Source: Ectobius pallidus (Eukaryota > Arthropoda > Insecta > Blattodea > Ectobiidae). Taken from it: DNA of 64,000 bases. Made by a program: the position numbers and the translations under genes. The notes under the pieces were generated by a model. The model searched no databases and was not told where the DNA came from. It saw only the letters and a list, made by a program, of their open reading frames with translations. Positions 1 to 12,904 of the stretch are shown in pieces (position 1 is the first letter of the stretch; each line of letters opens with the position of its first letter). The stretch is taken from positions 43,911,825 through 43,975,824 of the forward strand of contig CAXKWD010000005.1 of NCBI GenBank assembly GCA_964059195.1. The letters are read 5' to 3'.

Positions 1-367
1 AAAGTAATATATGACTATTTACAGTGTATGAAATAGTTAACAATATTAGGTTATGGTTATTTACAACCATATAATACATTCCTAGAAACTAAAGCATGTA
101 TAATGCATGAAATGGCTAACAATAATAATGAAAGGCCTACTTACGAATGTATTGAAACGTGTTCCTTTCCTTGTTTCTTTCTGTCATAGTATGAAAAATT
201 ACACCCGAATACCACACAGGTATTCACCATTTTAGAAAAAGTATTTATATTCCTCAGTCCAATTACATTATTAGCTAAAATGCTAAAATTCACATCGCTG
301 TAACACTCTTGTGGCTTGTATTCGATCAGCTGCTACAGTGTAGTAATATGGCGGTCCGTGCATCAAC
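1..367. other. Non-coding AT-rich stretch upstream of hAT fragment
   Basis: No reading frame or recognisable repeat was found. It may be internal non-coding sequence of the hAT element whose coding part begins next, but no terminal inverted repeat or 8-bp target duplication could be identified. Confidence 0.3.
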
Positions 368-1309
368 GTGGCTTCACTGCCGCCAATAGTACAGCATACA
401 CCATTGCCGATCTATCTCTATATATCTGTGACTGGCATCAAAGTATTGTTTCCCAACAGTTTCGATGAGAATAAGATACTACTGATCTACACTGATGCGG
501 CGGCCTACATGATTGCTGCAGTACAATTACTGAAAGTGTTTTATCCCTCTGTCACTCATATTACTTGCCTTGCTCACGGCGTGAATCGTGTTGCAGAGCA
601 GATCAGGCTACAGTTTCCAAGGGTAAATAAATTGATTTCTACTGTAAAAAAAGTATTTCTGAAGGCACCAACAAGGGTTCAGGCTTTCCGAGAGAGGTTA
701 CCGAACGTTGCTCTTCCACCAGAACCTGTACTTACTCGCTGGGGAACATGGTTGGAGGCTGCCGACTATTACAGCAATCACTTTAATGAAATTAAAGATG
801 TTGTGATAAATCTACCAGATGATTCTGCTAGCATTATCTCAGCAAAGGAAGTCGTGGAAGATTCTAAAATTCAGAGGGACCTAGTATTTGTTAGGTCACA
901 TTATACTTTTCTTGTGCATGTCATTGCATCACTGGAAGCTGCCGGGAAAGCATTGTATGAGCAGATGGACGTATTCAATGATATGAAGAAAAAGATCGAA
1001 ACAATTCCTGGTCCTATAGGGGATATAGTAAGGGATAAACTGGAGAAAGTTCTGCTGAGAAATAAAGGTCTAAAAAGCCTTTGTGCTGCTTCAGACATTC
1101 TAGCAGGCAAGACAACGGACATTCAGTGTGATATTCCAATCAACTTAGTGCCAAAATTGAAATATGCTCCTGTTACTTCAGTAGATGTGGAGCGTTCATT
1201 TTCAGCCTATAAGTTAGTGCTGAGCGATAGGCGACATTGTTTTGCATTAGAAAATCTAGAAAAAGTGCTAGTTGTTTACTGTGAAGCCAATTACGGACAA
1301 GAATTGTAA
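368..1309 (+). pseudogene. hAT-family transposase, C-terminal fragment
   Basis: An open frame of 313 codons resembles the C-terminal part of hAT transposases of the DUF659-like type. Visible marks are a candidate catalytic aspartate in LLIYTDAAAYM (residues 39-48), the CxxH motif CLAH (67-70), the TRWGTW motif (123-128), and the C-terminal dimerisation segment APVTSVDVERSFSAYK (267-282) followed by LSDRR. Family members usually exceed 500 residues and begin with a BED zinc finger; here the N-terminus is absent and the frame opens with GTG, the first in-frame ATG falling only near residue 48. The frame is therefore a truncated remnant, or the last exon of a domesticated gene, though no splice acceptor was established. 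The open frame suggests modest age. hAT assignment is good; activity is unlikely. Confidence 0.8.
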
Positions 1310-2645
1310 GGAATTGATCAGTGTTGTTTACAGGTCCAATAATTCATGAACATTGCTTTCTAAAATTATATAGTAGGGCTAAATGAAAGTTATGGTAGCC
1401 TATATCTGTGTTTTATCATGGTTATTGATTGATTGTGACTTCAATAAATATAATATTCTGCATTGCAATTGAGATATTTCAGAAAATTGTCAACTTAAGA
1501 ATTTTATAAGAGACTATTTTACGATTTTTAAAACCTATTTTCCAATTTTTAGAGCCTATTTTAGGTACCTAAAACAGCATTTTAGCGACCTAAAAGTCCG
1601 AAGTCTAGTAATAACAAACGCAAAATATGCGGCATCTCTCCCTGACTTACCCTATTTCAGAAAATATTTACTTTGCAATGTAGCCTATACATTAATATCC
1701 CATTTCCTAGCATGCTAATTCATAAAAATATTCCGGCAAGTTTACCCTTAGATTTTCATCAGATAAGTATATCCAATCCATTTTTACAGATAAACTAAGT
1801 CACTTTAGTTTGTACAATACGGTACCATTAACTAGCCGACATTGCCAGAGAATGAAACATGGACGTCTTTCAATTGTCTTCATCACATAACGTAGAAACC
1901 TTCATACAAAATCAATACACTCTATAATTTCTCTATCTTATAACTATCAATATCACTGTCAAAAGCAGAGTATACAAAATCACTATGAAACATAAAGGAT
2001 GGTATGGATACTTGTGAGCGAGCACCCATTACTCAATAAAATGATAAAAATGATCACTTGCATAGATATGATTGAAAAGTACTCACTCATAGCATGACTC
2101 ATCAGATGAGACGAGAGCTCGTTTTTCAAACTCAAAGCACTCAGTTGCAGAGTAAATCACTTTAGTTTGATGTGGTTACTAAACCGTTCACTTGCAGTGA
2201 GATTGAAAGAACTCTAGGTTTTCTTAAGTTACCTTTGGTGTGACTTACGTCTGCAGGAGTGTGGACTGATACCTGAAGGACGGAGTTTATGATGGTGATT
2301 TAAAATAAAATAAAATAAAATTGGTTAAGGCTCACAATGGCTAAGTTATGAAGTATATTCATCTTTCACTTTATTTAAGTAAAACTTATAACAATAATAA
2401 GGTGTAAGTTAGAATAATTCAGTATAAAATATGTTACAGTATGATTGGACTATTATTTTAAGAAATATAAAGCTTTAATTATACAAATTTACAATAAATT
2501 TAAAAAGTCCCAGTCGCTTGTCTTTTTACTTCGTGCAGATAAGGTTTTGTAGTTACGTAATTTTACAACTAGGTAAAATTTTAAAACACATTTGAAAGAA
2601 ATGCCAAGCGCATGGAATATTTTTATGAAGGTTTAACTAAGCATG
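1310..2645. other. No gene seen; AT-rich spacer with (TAAAA)n
   Basis: Apart from a short pentanucleotide run at about 2301-2321, and a T-rich stretch near 1500-1610 with repeated CCTATTTT-like words that may be the 3' non-coding part of the hAT element, nothing is recognised. Confidence 0.4.
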
Positions 2646-2969
2646 TTTGAGAAAATGACCGCCCGCGTGGTCTCGTGATTAGCGTCGCTGGCTACTAATC
2701 TGCAGGCCAGGGTTCGATCCCTGGTACCACCTAAGATATTTATGAGGTAGAGAGGTCTGGAACGGGGTTCACTCAGCCTCTTGATAGAAACTGAGAAGCT
2801 ACTTGATAGAGAAGTAGAAGCTCCTGTCACAGAAACCACCATTAACGGCCGTGGGTGACGGCATGCTAACCACATGCCCCCTATCCTGCCATCTGTCCAT
2901 GGTAGATGACGAAGCGGTCGGGTGGTAGGCCTAGTACCTTAAGATGTCTAGTTTTTTATTTGAGAAAAT
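2646..2969 (+). mobile_element. tRNA-derived SINE, family 1, with 11-bp TSD
   Basis: The head (from 2657) has a tRNA-like 5' part and a near-consensus pol III B box, GGTTCGATCC, at 2711-2720. The body matches the minus-strand copy at 59843-60157 in order: a GAGGTAGAGAGGTCTGG block, a CACTCAGCCTC block, CTACTTGATAGAGAAGTAG, ACCACCATTAACGGCCGTGG, and CACATGCCCCC followed by CCTGCCATCTG. The direct repeat TTTGAGAAAAT flanks it (2646-2656 and 2959-2969), the expected product of LINE-mediated insertion, so the element is 2657-2958. An 80-codon frame on the other strand is a by-product of this repeat and not a gene. Confidence 0.87.
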
Positions 2970-3154
2970 ATCAGGAAGACACATCGCTAAAAACGCTTAG
3001 GCCTATGTAAAAATCTCAGTTCTTGTGTCCGTTAAGAAGCGTAGATGTTGATTTTGAAGCACAACTTGGAGTGGCTGGCATATCATTAATTTGGACAACA
3101 CCCGCGGAAAGGAGGAGATATGCCAACGAATGAAAAATGCATGCGGGTTTTCTT

Positions 3155-3345
3155 ACGATAAGAAGGTGACCCGGTATTTCGAACTGGAGTGGGTGAGGAC
3201 ATAGGTGTAAGTCAGAGTGCCGTATAAAAAACTATTACTAGTGTTGTGGCAGCAATCCTAAACAGATGAAATCTGTGAATTAAATGCCCAACAATTGTTC
3301 AAAAAAATGCAAAATTCGCATGCACTGTGGCATTGAAAATATGTT
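3155..3345 (+). pseudogene. HARBI1-like (PIF/Harbinger) transposase remnant
   Basis: One frame reads TGVGEDIGVSQSAV, a stop, KTITSVVAAILNR, two more stops, then IKCPT. This order matches the helix-turn-helix and following segment of Harbinger transposases (a GVSQ/H-x-TV helix, a V..ai helix, then I.fP). Several in-frame stops make it a decayed fragment. No DDE residues are visible downstream. The similarity is short, so assignment is moderate. Confidence 0.5.
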
Positions 3346-4541
3346 TTCCCTTATACTTTCAAATCTGTGGACTTTTCAGCGATTTCACTTTCAGTTTCTT
3401 AGTTTCTGATAGTATGAACTTTTCACAATTGAAATTAAATTGAGTTCTCTCTTCCTCCTTGGTATAGTCTAGGCTACTGCAGGATTGTACGTTCAGATGG
3501 CTGTATTCCTTGCAACTAAAACGTCAGCCAATGACATGGCTTGCGCCATCTCAAACTGCAAAATATTTCCCTGATTGTCTATTTATTACTCATATGCCTT
3601 AAGCTCTGAATACTGTGACAGATCATTTCTTTCTCAACGGGAGAGCTCTCAGTGCGACCAGTAGGCCCGTAATCATACGAACTTTAAGCGATGTCTCATC
3701 GGCAAGAGTGCTCTTATGCCATTTAAGAAACAACGCTCTGAGGTGTTCTCTCATTTTTATTCGTATCACCTATTGTAGGATGAAATTAATGGTTATCCTG
3801 ACTGAAAATTCAGAATCGTTACATGTCGAAAACTGCACCCGGAATGGAGACTGAATTTGAAATTGTTTAGACAAAACTATATTTAGGTGGAAAAATCATG
3901 TTTACTAAAATTGGGCAGTCATGATGAGGCTCCGTGAAGCTCATCTCGTGGTTTCTTTGTCAATGGGGCCATTGATTTGCTTCACATGGTATAATTAATT
4001 TGTCGACACACACGAATCATTCAATGAAGCAAATGTATATATAATTAATTATAATATTTCGCTATGTCCATTGAGCTGACAATCATTAACAGACTCGCCA
4101 TGTAGTATAAGTATAGTATAGTTTCTATTAATATTTACTTCTAGGGTTTTAGGTTAACACATATTTTGTACAAAAAGAACATTATAACAATTCTATGACA
4201 AGCAAGAATCATTTAAAAGTATTGGTGTGATAAGTTTTAATTGGTATGAATATTATATAAACATTCAAATTTGTAATTTATCTATTCGATTGTTCATAAT
4301 CTTCATAATGGATTTATCTTCTCTCAACAAATGTTTTCGAAATACTGTTTAATCCGATATAAAATTTCAATTAGCTTCAAAACAAAGTTAGCAACTCAGA
4401 AGAATTTTTTTTTTTTTTTTTCTGAGAGGTTTGTGGTCCACCATAAGACAATGTGGAACCCATCGCGCACACACTTTTTAGTAATCAAGAGCACGGATGA
4501 TTGCATCCATACTTCCTTTGCTGATTGACAGCTTCAGCTGA
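3346..4541. other. No gene seen; contains 17-T run
   Basis: AT-rich sequence without a recognisable element. A poly-T run at about 4405-4421 may mark an old retroposon edge. The short frames here show no domain features. Confidence 0.35.
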
Positions 4542-4798
4542 GGGGGAAGCATTCTTGTCCTGGACTGTGACAGAAATGTGCAGAAATGGCTTCGTGACCA
4601 GAACAAGGAATGGTACCGACAGGGCATACTCGCCCTTTTGTCTCGCTGGAGGAAGGTCATAAAACGGAACGGAGATTATGTGAAAAAATAGGGAGTGTAG
4701 AAGAAACATAATACTTTCTTGTGTGTAAGTTTCATTATGTTTAATGAATAATTGTTGAAGAAGAAAAATGTGGTGCATTACTTTCTGGGCGACCCTTA
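4542..4798 (+). pseudogene. mariner-like transposase C-terminus plus 3' terminal repeat
   Basis: After an in-frame stop at 4539-4541 the frame encodes 49 residues to a stop at 4689-4691. It contains WLRDQNKEWYRQGI, LLSRWRKVI and ends GDYVKK, the classic end of mariner-type transposases (a WL..Q...Y..GI helix, L..RW.K, terminal GDYVEK). About 90 bp downstream, ATTACTTTCTGGGCGACCCT (about 4779-4797) resembles the terminal repeat of the mariner remnant at 21.93 kb (CGTCCAGAAAGTAA in reverse). A following TA is consistent with the family's target. The N-terminal two thirds and the catalytic residues are missing, so this is a dead 3' fragment. Confidence 0.75.
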
Positions 4799-6745
4799 AT
4801 TACGTGACTCTGTTGTAAAATATCAATGTAGAGAAAATCCGAGGTATTGTGATTTTATATCTGTCAATAAGTGATTATAAAAACAGAAATTAAACCCTTC
4901 GAAGAAAATAGAATTTTATATAAACATAGTAATATTAAGAGATGGCTTAGCATACAAATGGGATGAAGAAGTACACTTTGTATTCAGTATGATATGAAAA
5001 TAAGTTATGAAAATATTGTTCAGAATTTAACATACGGAGAATCATTTTAGAGAGAAGAGAAAGCTTAGAAGTGAATAATAGTAGTCTACTAATATAAGTT
5101 GAAAATATACTTTCGAGATGTTATAACACAGTTAGATCAGTGTTAAGAGCCAAGGAAATAAATAATAGTTATTCATGATCGAAATTTTTAAAAGTGTATA
5201 TTGTTTGTAATGAGTGTACCTAGGTATAGTTAAGAATTGAGGACAGCCGACTCTTCTAATACTGAGTTCTACAGAAAAGAAATAGTTTAGAAATGTAGCC
5301 TATATCATACGTTTTTGTTGTTGCGAAATCGCTAATGTTATGGTACATAATATCTCAAATAGACACTTTATAACGTACAGATTTAAGTGCCGTCAATAAC
5401 TTACTGAGATCGTCAATTTCAATTATTTTCCTTTGCTAAAATGAATATCAATGCATATGAGATAGCCTGACTTCTTTAAGCACTTCTGTTTTAAATACTT
5501 ACATTAGTGACTAACAACAACTGACCAAATTTAAAACTTGCATACTATCGTAGAACAAATATTAAATTATTATGTTGGTTTTCAGTTAGTTACGGTGGGG
5601 GTGTACTGCTACTTAGGCCTGTCATTGTCGAACAGGAACTCTTTCTTGAACGAGCTCTGTTAAACGCCTGTAAAGCTTTGGTCATAGGGCTGTCACATTT
5701 ATACACATATAAATTCTATCAACCTGGACAGGAATGGAATCTAGGGATCGCGAATTTGACACCCAATATCATATGCATTTGATGAGAAAGGCAGTTTTAA
5801 CACAACACGTGCGAGAGTCGTTCAGAAAGCAATGTCCTACATTTCTTTTCCTCAGAAAATCCTTCTTCAAATTGGTTGAAATTTGGTGACATTATACAAA
5901 GCAATAAAAAAAGTTTATCTTGTACATATGTATGAAAGACAGTTTCATGCTAAATTTCATCTCACCCTCTTATCGTTAAGTTATTGAACTTAACGAGTTT
6001 TGGGGAAAACAGTTTTCAAATTATGTTCTAAGAAATGAGCATCAAACATGAAGTAACTGACGTGTGGAAAGGTATTAAAAGTCTCCTACTGCACAAACTG
6101 AACCGTCCTCGTTGGTTTTCATGGATTTATTTTCTTCTATAGAAGCGGAAGTTCCATAAATATGAGGCATCAAAGCAAAGATATAAAGCACAGACGTATC
6201 TTAACGTAGAGTTGGTGATTAAAGCGTAAAGTAAACTCATGCTGACACATTTACTATCGGAACTCTCAAAATAGGCTAATGGACAACTCAATCACTCATA
6301 TGAAGATGAAAAGGTCCAACCTTTATATTGAAAAAATAAAATAGTAAAAGAATTACATTTTTACGTTCAAACCATGTCCCTCCTTAAAAATGGATAGCCT
6401 ACCGTATAGGTAGGATTGGGCCGGATTCCCAATTGTAATAATTTCAAATAGGACTAATTTTATTTGAAAAAGATTACAACTTTCTGCAAAACATACAAAT
6501 TCGTATTCAAACATATTTGTCAAGACTTACAGGCTAAACTTAAAGCAGCAGTCTGAGCCCCTTATTGTTCTTAGGCCTATTATTTTAATGTTATTTTCAA
6601 TTATTAGCAATAAATCTCTATTTGTTTCATAAGTGCTGATAATGTAAGCAACATTATTTTACAATCGTTAACAGTTGCCTGGAATCTAAACTATTTATAG
6701 ATAATCTTAATCGTAGTATTTCTTCATAACAGTTGCATGTGAGAC
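4799..6745. other. No gene or named repeat seen
   Basis: About 1.9 kb of AT-rich sequence. No frame with domain character, no tRNA-like promoter and no clear terminal repeats were found. Confidence 0.4.
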
Positions 6746-8032
6746 CATGGATTATATTATAAATAATAAATAAAATTAGCCTAGACATCCCAAAGGGCTA
6801 TGGCCTCCTGCGGATCGCAGGGCGAGCTCATATACTTCTCGTTAGGTGAGCTAATCCTAGCGAGAGTTAATTCTAGCGAGAGTTCTTGTGCATGCTTGGA
6901 TTGCTGCTGTATTTCCACTAGGCACTTGAGATGGAGGTTTTTCCCATTTTCTCCACTCTTTTCTATTCCTCGCTACTCGAGGCCAAAGTCTTCCTGATGT
7001 TTTGATGAAGTGTCCTCCCATCTGGTCTTTTGCCTCCCCACACTTCTCCAGCCTGTTCTGAGGTCCGATGTTGTAGCTTTTTGTGCCCATTTTCGTTGGT
7101 TCATTCGCATCACACGGCCTCCCCACCTCCATTTCAACTGTTCCGCTGTATTTACCTCATCCTTCATACTTGTTCTTTTCCTGATTTCTATGTTGCGGAT
7201 TTTGTCCATTAATGAGATATGAAGGATAAATTGCTCCATTTTGCGCTGGCATACCTGCAATGCTTGCCGTTGTTTTGCAGTAAGCGCCCATGTTCGGCAC
7301 CCATAGAGCATACCTGGAACCACACATTTCTCTAGGACCGCAGAATTCGTTACTGTCTTCAGTCTTTTGCCAGCCAGTATGAACTTCCATGACCAAAATT
7401 TCTTCCACGCTAAGCCGATCCGTCTTTTGATTTCTTTTTCCATGCAGTTTCCAAACGAGATCATGTGTCCTAGGTACTCGTATATGTACTCTTGAGTGTA
7501 CTTTAGTTGTGTAGTGCCGATGTGGATGGGGGTTTCTTCTTTGTTGGTCATCACTTGAGTTTTTGTTGGGTTCATGTGCAATCCTGCCTCTTTGCTGGTA
7601 GCTTTCAGATCTTTTGCTGATTCTGCTAGCAGGATGATGTCATCTGCGAACCTGAGGTTTTTCAACCTGACACCATTGATGTTGATACCGTACTTGTCGT
7701 CCCAGTTGAGCTTTTCAAATTGGTTCTCTAATAGGCTGGTGAAAAGTTTTGGGGATAGAGGGTCGCCTTGTTTGACCCCTCTTGCTAGTCGGAACCACTC
7801 CCTATATCTTTCTGTCCTCACTCTCGCTTGGCTTGTTCTGTACATTTGGGCTAGGATGTTGATGTACGTGGTTGGAACTCCCTGGTTCATCGGCGCTTGT
7901 AGTACGCATTTGTGCTCCACTGAATCAAAGGCTTTATGGAAGTCAACAAAGGCGATGTAGATTCCTAGATTAAATTCCTGTACTTTTCGATTATTTGGTT
8001 GAGTGTCTGTAGATGGTCTCATGGATTATATT
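6746..8032 (-). mobile_element. RTE-like LINE, 5'-truncated, 13-bp TSD
   Basis: The repeat CATGGATTATATT occurs at 6746-6758 and 8020-8032, exactly bracketing 6759-8019, so this is one insertion with the element on the minus strand. The 3' end (left side) has a short TTATTATTTAT-like tail rather than a long poly-A. The 3' UTR word GGAGGCCATAGCCCTTTGGG resembles the 3' end of RTE/BovB-like LINEs. Only the last 1261 bp are present, as is usual after incomplete target-primed reverse transcription. Confidence 0.88.
6973..8019 (-). pseudogene. RTE-like reverse transcriptase, C-terminal half
   Basis: The 349-codon frame covers the RT palm and the C-terminal region of an RTE-type pol protein. Motif A is YIAFVDFHKAFDSV (aspartate about residue 27), then GVKQGDPLSPKLF (82-94), the catalytic FADD (125-128), a thumb region, and the C-terminal KWRWGGRVMRM and GRQKTRWED blocks typical of the family. 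The apurinic endonuclease and RT fingers are missing because the copy is 5'-truncated; the ATG near 8020 lies at the insertion junction and is not the original start. Near 6975 the frame stops, while a second frame carries RGIEKSGENGKNL-like sequence that continues the family C-terminus, indicating a late frameshift or stop. The copy is not functional. Confidence 0.85.
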
Positions 8033-8724
8033 GCTATACAACAATTTCATAATTCAGGGTTTCACAGTTACTTTTCAAAAATCGCAAAATGAGAATATCA
8101 TGACAAAGTAGAATGAGGGCAACTGCCAAGCTTATTATTCTATGTTGTCTGCAAAATTACAGAAGTCCTGATATCACCTAATCCAATAATTCAGTTATAA
8201 TTTAGTTCATAACTAAAAAATAAATCCTGTACAAGAATATGTAGAATATCAACCAATCTAAGTTCTGTAGTTTTCGTTTTATCATTTTTATATTTTACTT
8301 TTAAATGAAATTCATATTCTGTAGGTCATATTCTTGCTTTAAATTATTTTTTTGTGAGGACAGTGCGTAGTGAAATATGAAAATTAAGGGGCCTAAATTA
8401 TTAATCCTACTGGTAAGTGTTCACTGGAAATCAAAGCTGGTGTCGAATTAGCCAAGAGTTTTATGGAAGAAATATAATTGTACAATTCCATGCAGAGTAT
8501 TTTTCTTCCCTGTATATGTTGCAAGTAGAATGACTGACGCAATGCGGTAAGCTAAAGATCATCCTATAGGTTCTATATTTGTTTTATTTTTATTAATTTT
8601 TATTGCTTGAATAATTCAATACCTGCTTTTTTTACTTATTCCCTAAATAGTCATAATTCACTCAAGATAAACGCTGTAGCTAACTGACCAAGCGAAGCGA
8701 AGTTCTGTTTTAACTCGACCGATC
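8033..8724. other. No gene seen
   Basis: AT-rich spacer between the RTE copy and the first unit of a diverged direct repeat. Nothing recognisable. Confidence 0.4.
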
Positions 8725-8890
8725 GGCATTTCGTCTATTTGTAAATTTGTTCGTTACGCAGTCGCGGCCAAGCGCTTTGTTACATTTTATTCCAATTCGG
8801 CATGAATTTTCCTTGAAGCAATTAAACACGACGTGTGTATAAGGAACTTTATTTGTAAATTCCGTTTCAAGATGCTGGAAATTTTAATGA
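8725..8890 (+). repeat. Diverged direct repeat, unit 1
   Basis: Shares an ordered series of blocks with 9455-9625: TTTGTAAATTTGTT plus CGTTAC, CAAGCGC/CAAACGCG, GGCATGAAT with a following TTC, AATTAAAC/CATTCAAAACGACG, GTGTAAGGA, and ATTCCGTTT-AAGATG-TGGA. The two units are about 730 bp apart in the same orientation. No coding content. They could be two copies of one repeat or an old local duplication. Confidence 0.55.
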
Positions 8891-9454
8891 TTCCGTTTCA
8901 TATCATTCCGTGCAAGTAGCGCACGTGGAAGTAATGCACATGGAAGTAGCGCATAGTGGTATTTACGCACAGATAAAGATCGGACATGAAAACCAGGCAC
9001 AGTGCTTGCTCTCTCTGTTAAGTTGTTCAAATCTTGTTGAATAACAGCAACATGTGTATTACCTACATGTTGTTCAGTCCCAATTGTGGAAAAAAGTGGG
9101 AGGGAAGGCTGATACGTTTTTTTCTATCATGATTTAAAGCACCCTTTAAAGAGACTGCTGGTAATCAGTTTCTTAAAAGAAAGATAGCTGTTTAAATTCC
9201 TCCTTACATCAAAATATGTGCGCAGAACACTCTCTGATTTATTCGCCAAACTCTCCTGCATGATAGATCCTCGAAATGGGACTGTGTGTTACTCCCACGT
9301 GACGATACGTTTCATATAATGTTCAGCTTCTTTGAACGATTTTAGCCAAATGGTTCATTATATAAAAAATTTGAAGACTACTTCCACTCTTGTGTATAAC
9401 ATTTTCTAAAACTTTGGTACAATATATTTTTGACGTAACTCTAAAGGTGTACAA

Positions 9455-9625
9455 ACATTTCGCCTGCTTGTCTGTAAATTTGTTTGTTACTCAGTGATGA
9501 TCAAACGCGTGGTCTGATTTTCCTCAACCTGGCATGAATGTTCACTGAATCATTCAAAACGACGGTTGTGTAAGGATTTTTATTTTTTCATTCCGTTTTA
9601 AGATGGTGGACGTTTAGCTGATGAT
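9455..9625 (+). repeat. Diverged direct repeat, unit 2
   Basis: Second unit of the repeat at 8725-8890, with the same block order and substantial divergence. Between the units at about 8906-8956 lie short imperfect repeats of an AAGTAGCGCACGTGG-like word. Confidence 0.55.
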
Positions 9626-12600
9626 GAGCAGACCTTGGATATTTTGGACGAGAGAACTTCTAATGTAACGAGAGGTCCTTATTCCTTTAAGTACATGGAT
9701 ATATTTTGTAACAAAAGACAAGTTTACGGAATAAAATACTAATACCTGAGAGAAAATAAGAAGTATTAATAATTTGGATAATGTTTATATGCAAGGTGAC
9801 TTTATAGATGTGTACACTTAAAATAGTTCTACACTACAATTGTATCCATAAATTACATGAAGCTAAAAAGCGTAAAAACGCACCTATATTTTATTCTTCT
9901 CCATTAACAGCGAGGAAAAGAGAATCAATAAATAAATGAAGCATGGAGCAACTACAATATGGTTGTATTCAGGATTATTATCCTTGACTTATACAGGGAC
10001 ATAAATTCACCGCGATAGTTCAACTGTGAACAACTTCATCATGCACTCTCTAAATACATTATGAAATGCTTCCTTCTTATGCAAATATTATGCAATCTCC
10101 TCTTTAAATCAAACCTGAAATAAAAACTAGAGAGCCATAAATATGATAAACCACACAGAAACACAAATAAAATGATTTGAAAGCAACTTTACAAACATGA
10201 GCGTTGCCGATGAAATATTTAATCAAGCACACAAATAAAAGTGACATTGAAGATGAAGGATTATTTTCTCCCATCGTTGTTAACAGGCAGTTTATCATAT
10301 AACCGCAATTCGTGCAACACGCTCGCTGACCGATATGGCTGATCAATATCAGTCAGCTAGATGCATTAATGACACAGGTTCTGTCGTGTCACCCCAAAAA
10401 CATTATTATAACAACTATGGTAAAACACAAATCAAACCATCAAGCTATTCAGTTATTACTTGGTAATGTTTTCTATAAACTACATCAAACTTCCACTGAT
10501 GTTTTTAATAGTTAGTTGAAACAATTTCCACGATTTGTATTGTGAAAGGTTTAGAGTCATGAAATAAAACGAAGGAAATGTAATATGTCCCATGGCCAGA
10601 AATATTAACTATAAAATGTGTTCGTGGCTTATTGTTTTTAACATAGCTTTTGGCAAATATAACAAACAAACAGAATAACCTTTGTTTGAAAACAAAACGG
10701 ATACTTTGTTTATTATTGAAATTATAATCAATTTATTGGAAATCACAATAGTTGACTTTTGAGCAAGATTGTAAAATGAACACAGGGCCATGATAAAACT
10801 GACAGTTTATCAGCTGAGTACTAGAATGTTCTAACTCCACGTTATTGCAAAAAATTATGTGTCTTGTGCTTGCAAAATCGGCTATGTAAAATGACAATTC
10901 TTTTAAAGGAGAAGGAAAAAAATTCGAACATAGTATGTAGCAGCTATGTATTTCGGCAATGTTATATTGCTTAGGTAGCAATAATTCAGCAATAATAACA
11001 AAAGGGAGACCAATTAAATAAAAACAAATTATTTCCTAGCTCTCCACACAGACGATTAAAATTGTACCTTTTTCGTCACATACCCGATTTTTTTGCTGAA
11101 ATTATTTTCTTCTAGTGTTACATTTACGACTATTGTATTTAGCATTAAAATGTTAATGTTTGTCAACATGTAATGGGATATTAATCATATTAACCCAAAA
11201 TAGGTATTGCTTTATTATATTACAATATGAAAAACCGCAGCTACACTGAAGTACTCACATAGAACACTGTTCATTTTAATTCTCAAGCATCATTTACAGG
11301 ATACATAAATCATTAACATATTAAAACTGACCGAAAGCATAATATTATATATTTTGTTGAAATTGATTGTTTGGAATTCAAATAAAGCTAATTTTGTAAG
11401 AATACACTGTTTCTGCAGAGGTTCTTGAAGATTTTCATCATACGAGAGTAAACCAGTTCCTCCATACTGAATCTTTTAGTATTCAACATTGCCCTATGTT
11501 CAACCTCAACATTAACCAGTTTTTCTTTCTTACAGGACGTTTCTATTAAATACATGTGAGTATTTTATCCTTAAATTCAATCAAACCAATTGGGCCTAGT
11601 TATAGTAAATAAAATCTGCCACAACAGAGGCAACAGAGGCACCTGTGACTTCTGGAGATTGTAATTCCTTGATTTTTAGAAATTCAACATAAAATGTCGT
11701 CTTGTTAATTTTACGCACAGATCTTCATAATTTGTACCTCAGATTGCTCTTTGAACTCATTTATCTTGAAATCTGAGTGAACTAACGCCAATAGTGCTAC
11801 ATGGATTAGGTAGCTGAACCCAATAATTTCTCAGAGGATCGCACCTACCATTTTCCCGGTTTACGACTTGTAAAGTCCATTTATAAGTCTTTGGTTCATT
11901 TCGTAATTTTTCAGTTGTCTAGCTAACATCCTCAGTGGTAGTGGTTTGTCATACTTGTCAAAGGTTTATCTACAATCAATCAACCAATTGCATAATAGGC
12001 TCGATTTATTTAAATTAAGTCAGGAGGGAACCGGTTTTAAGATATCCTACAGATAGGAAAATACGAAGACTGGTTTATTGGAAAAAATAATGCTTGTCGC
12101 AATGCTAGCGGTAAAGGCTATTTCCAGAAATGTAAGGAAATATTACTTTTTATTTAATATTTTCTTTTTCACAGCAAACTAGTTAAAATATCAAATTGCA
12201 CAGTAACCTGTTTATGTTTCGTGACAAAAATACTCTAAAGACAGATTGAACAAATCCCGTGTTATAAATACTTAAGGCCACATTCGACAAAATTACAATC
12301 ATTATTTCTGGTCAGATAACATTTCTTGATTTGTTAATTATATATATGTGACAGGAAAATTTGTATGGTACGCTATTTCTTATTTTACACGAGGGAAAGA
12401 AAAAAGAATGTGGTGATATAGTGGTTTATATTCGGGAGGATAAGCAATGGCATGTGAAAATGTCATTTTGATCTTGCATATAAGTATAAGCTAAATACAG
12501 GGATCAAGATAATGAGGTTTGTTCAAGTTGGACTTCCACAAAATAAACTTTCTTTTTGTACGACCACTGAGATAATAGGGGTTTAAATAATCTGTCATGT

Positions 12601-12904
12601 ACTTATCTACGTTAGTATGCTTAGGAAGGGGATATACAAATTAAATACGTAATGAATTCTGTAGATAAAGGGAGTTCGTGCAGTGGATAGAAATTATTCT
12701 AACTCCGAACTTTGTTAATTCAAGTGTTTCTACAATGTCAGTTTATAAATCTTTCAGAAAAGTTCGAGGTATCACCTAAATTCAAGAGAGCAGGTTTGAG
12801 TGGCCTACATAAACCTTCAAATTCTTAACTTTTTTCAAAACATTATAAAAGGTTTTACTTCGATCCATGTAATCAGACTGTCCACGTTGCTTTTGATGTT
12901 GATG
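9626..12904. other. Gene-free AT-rich spacer
   Basis: About 3.3 kb with no recognisable gene, repeat head or terminal inverted repeat. Open frames of 60-82 codons on the minus strand lack domain character and are treated as chance. Confidence 0.4.

Noticed and set aside
2657..2735. Functional tRNA gene
   Set aside because: A/B boxes are present but it is fused to a SINE body with TSD and shared with other copies, so it is a SINE head.
7010..7960. Plus-strand frames opposite the RTE reverse transcriptase
   Set aside because: Shadow frames of the minus-strand RT coding sequence.
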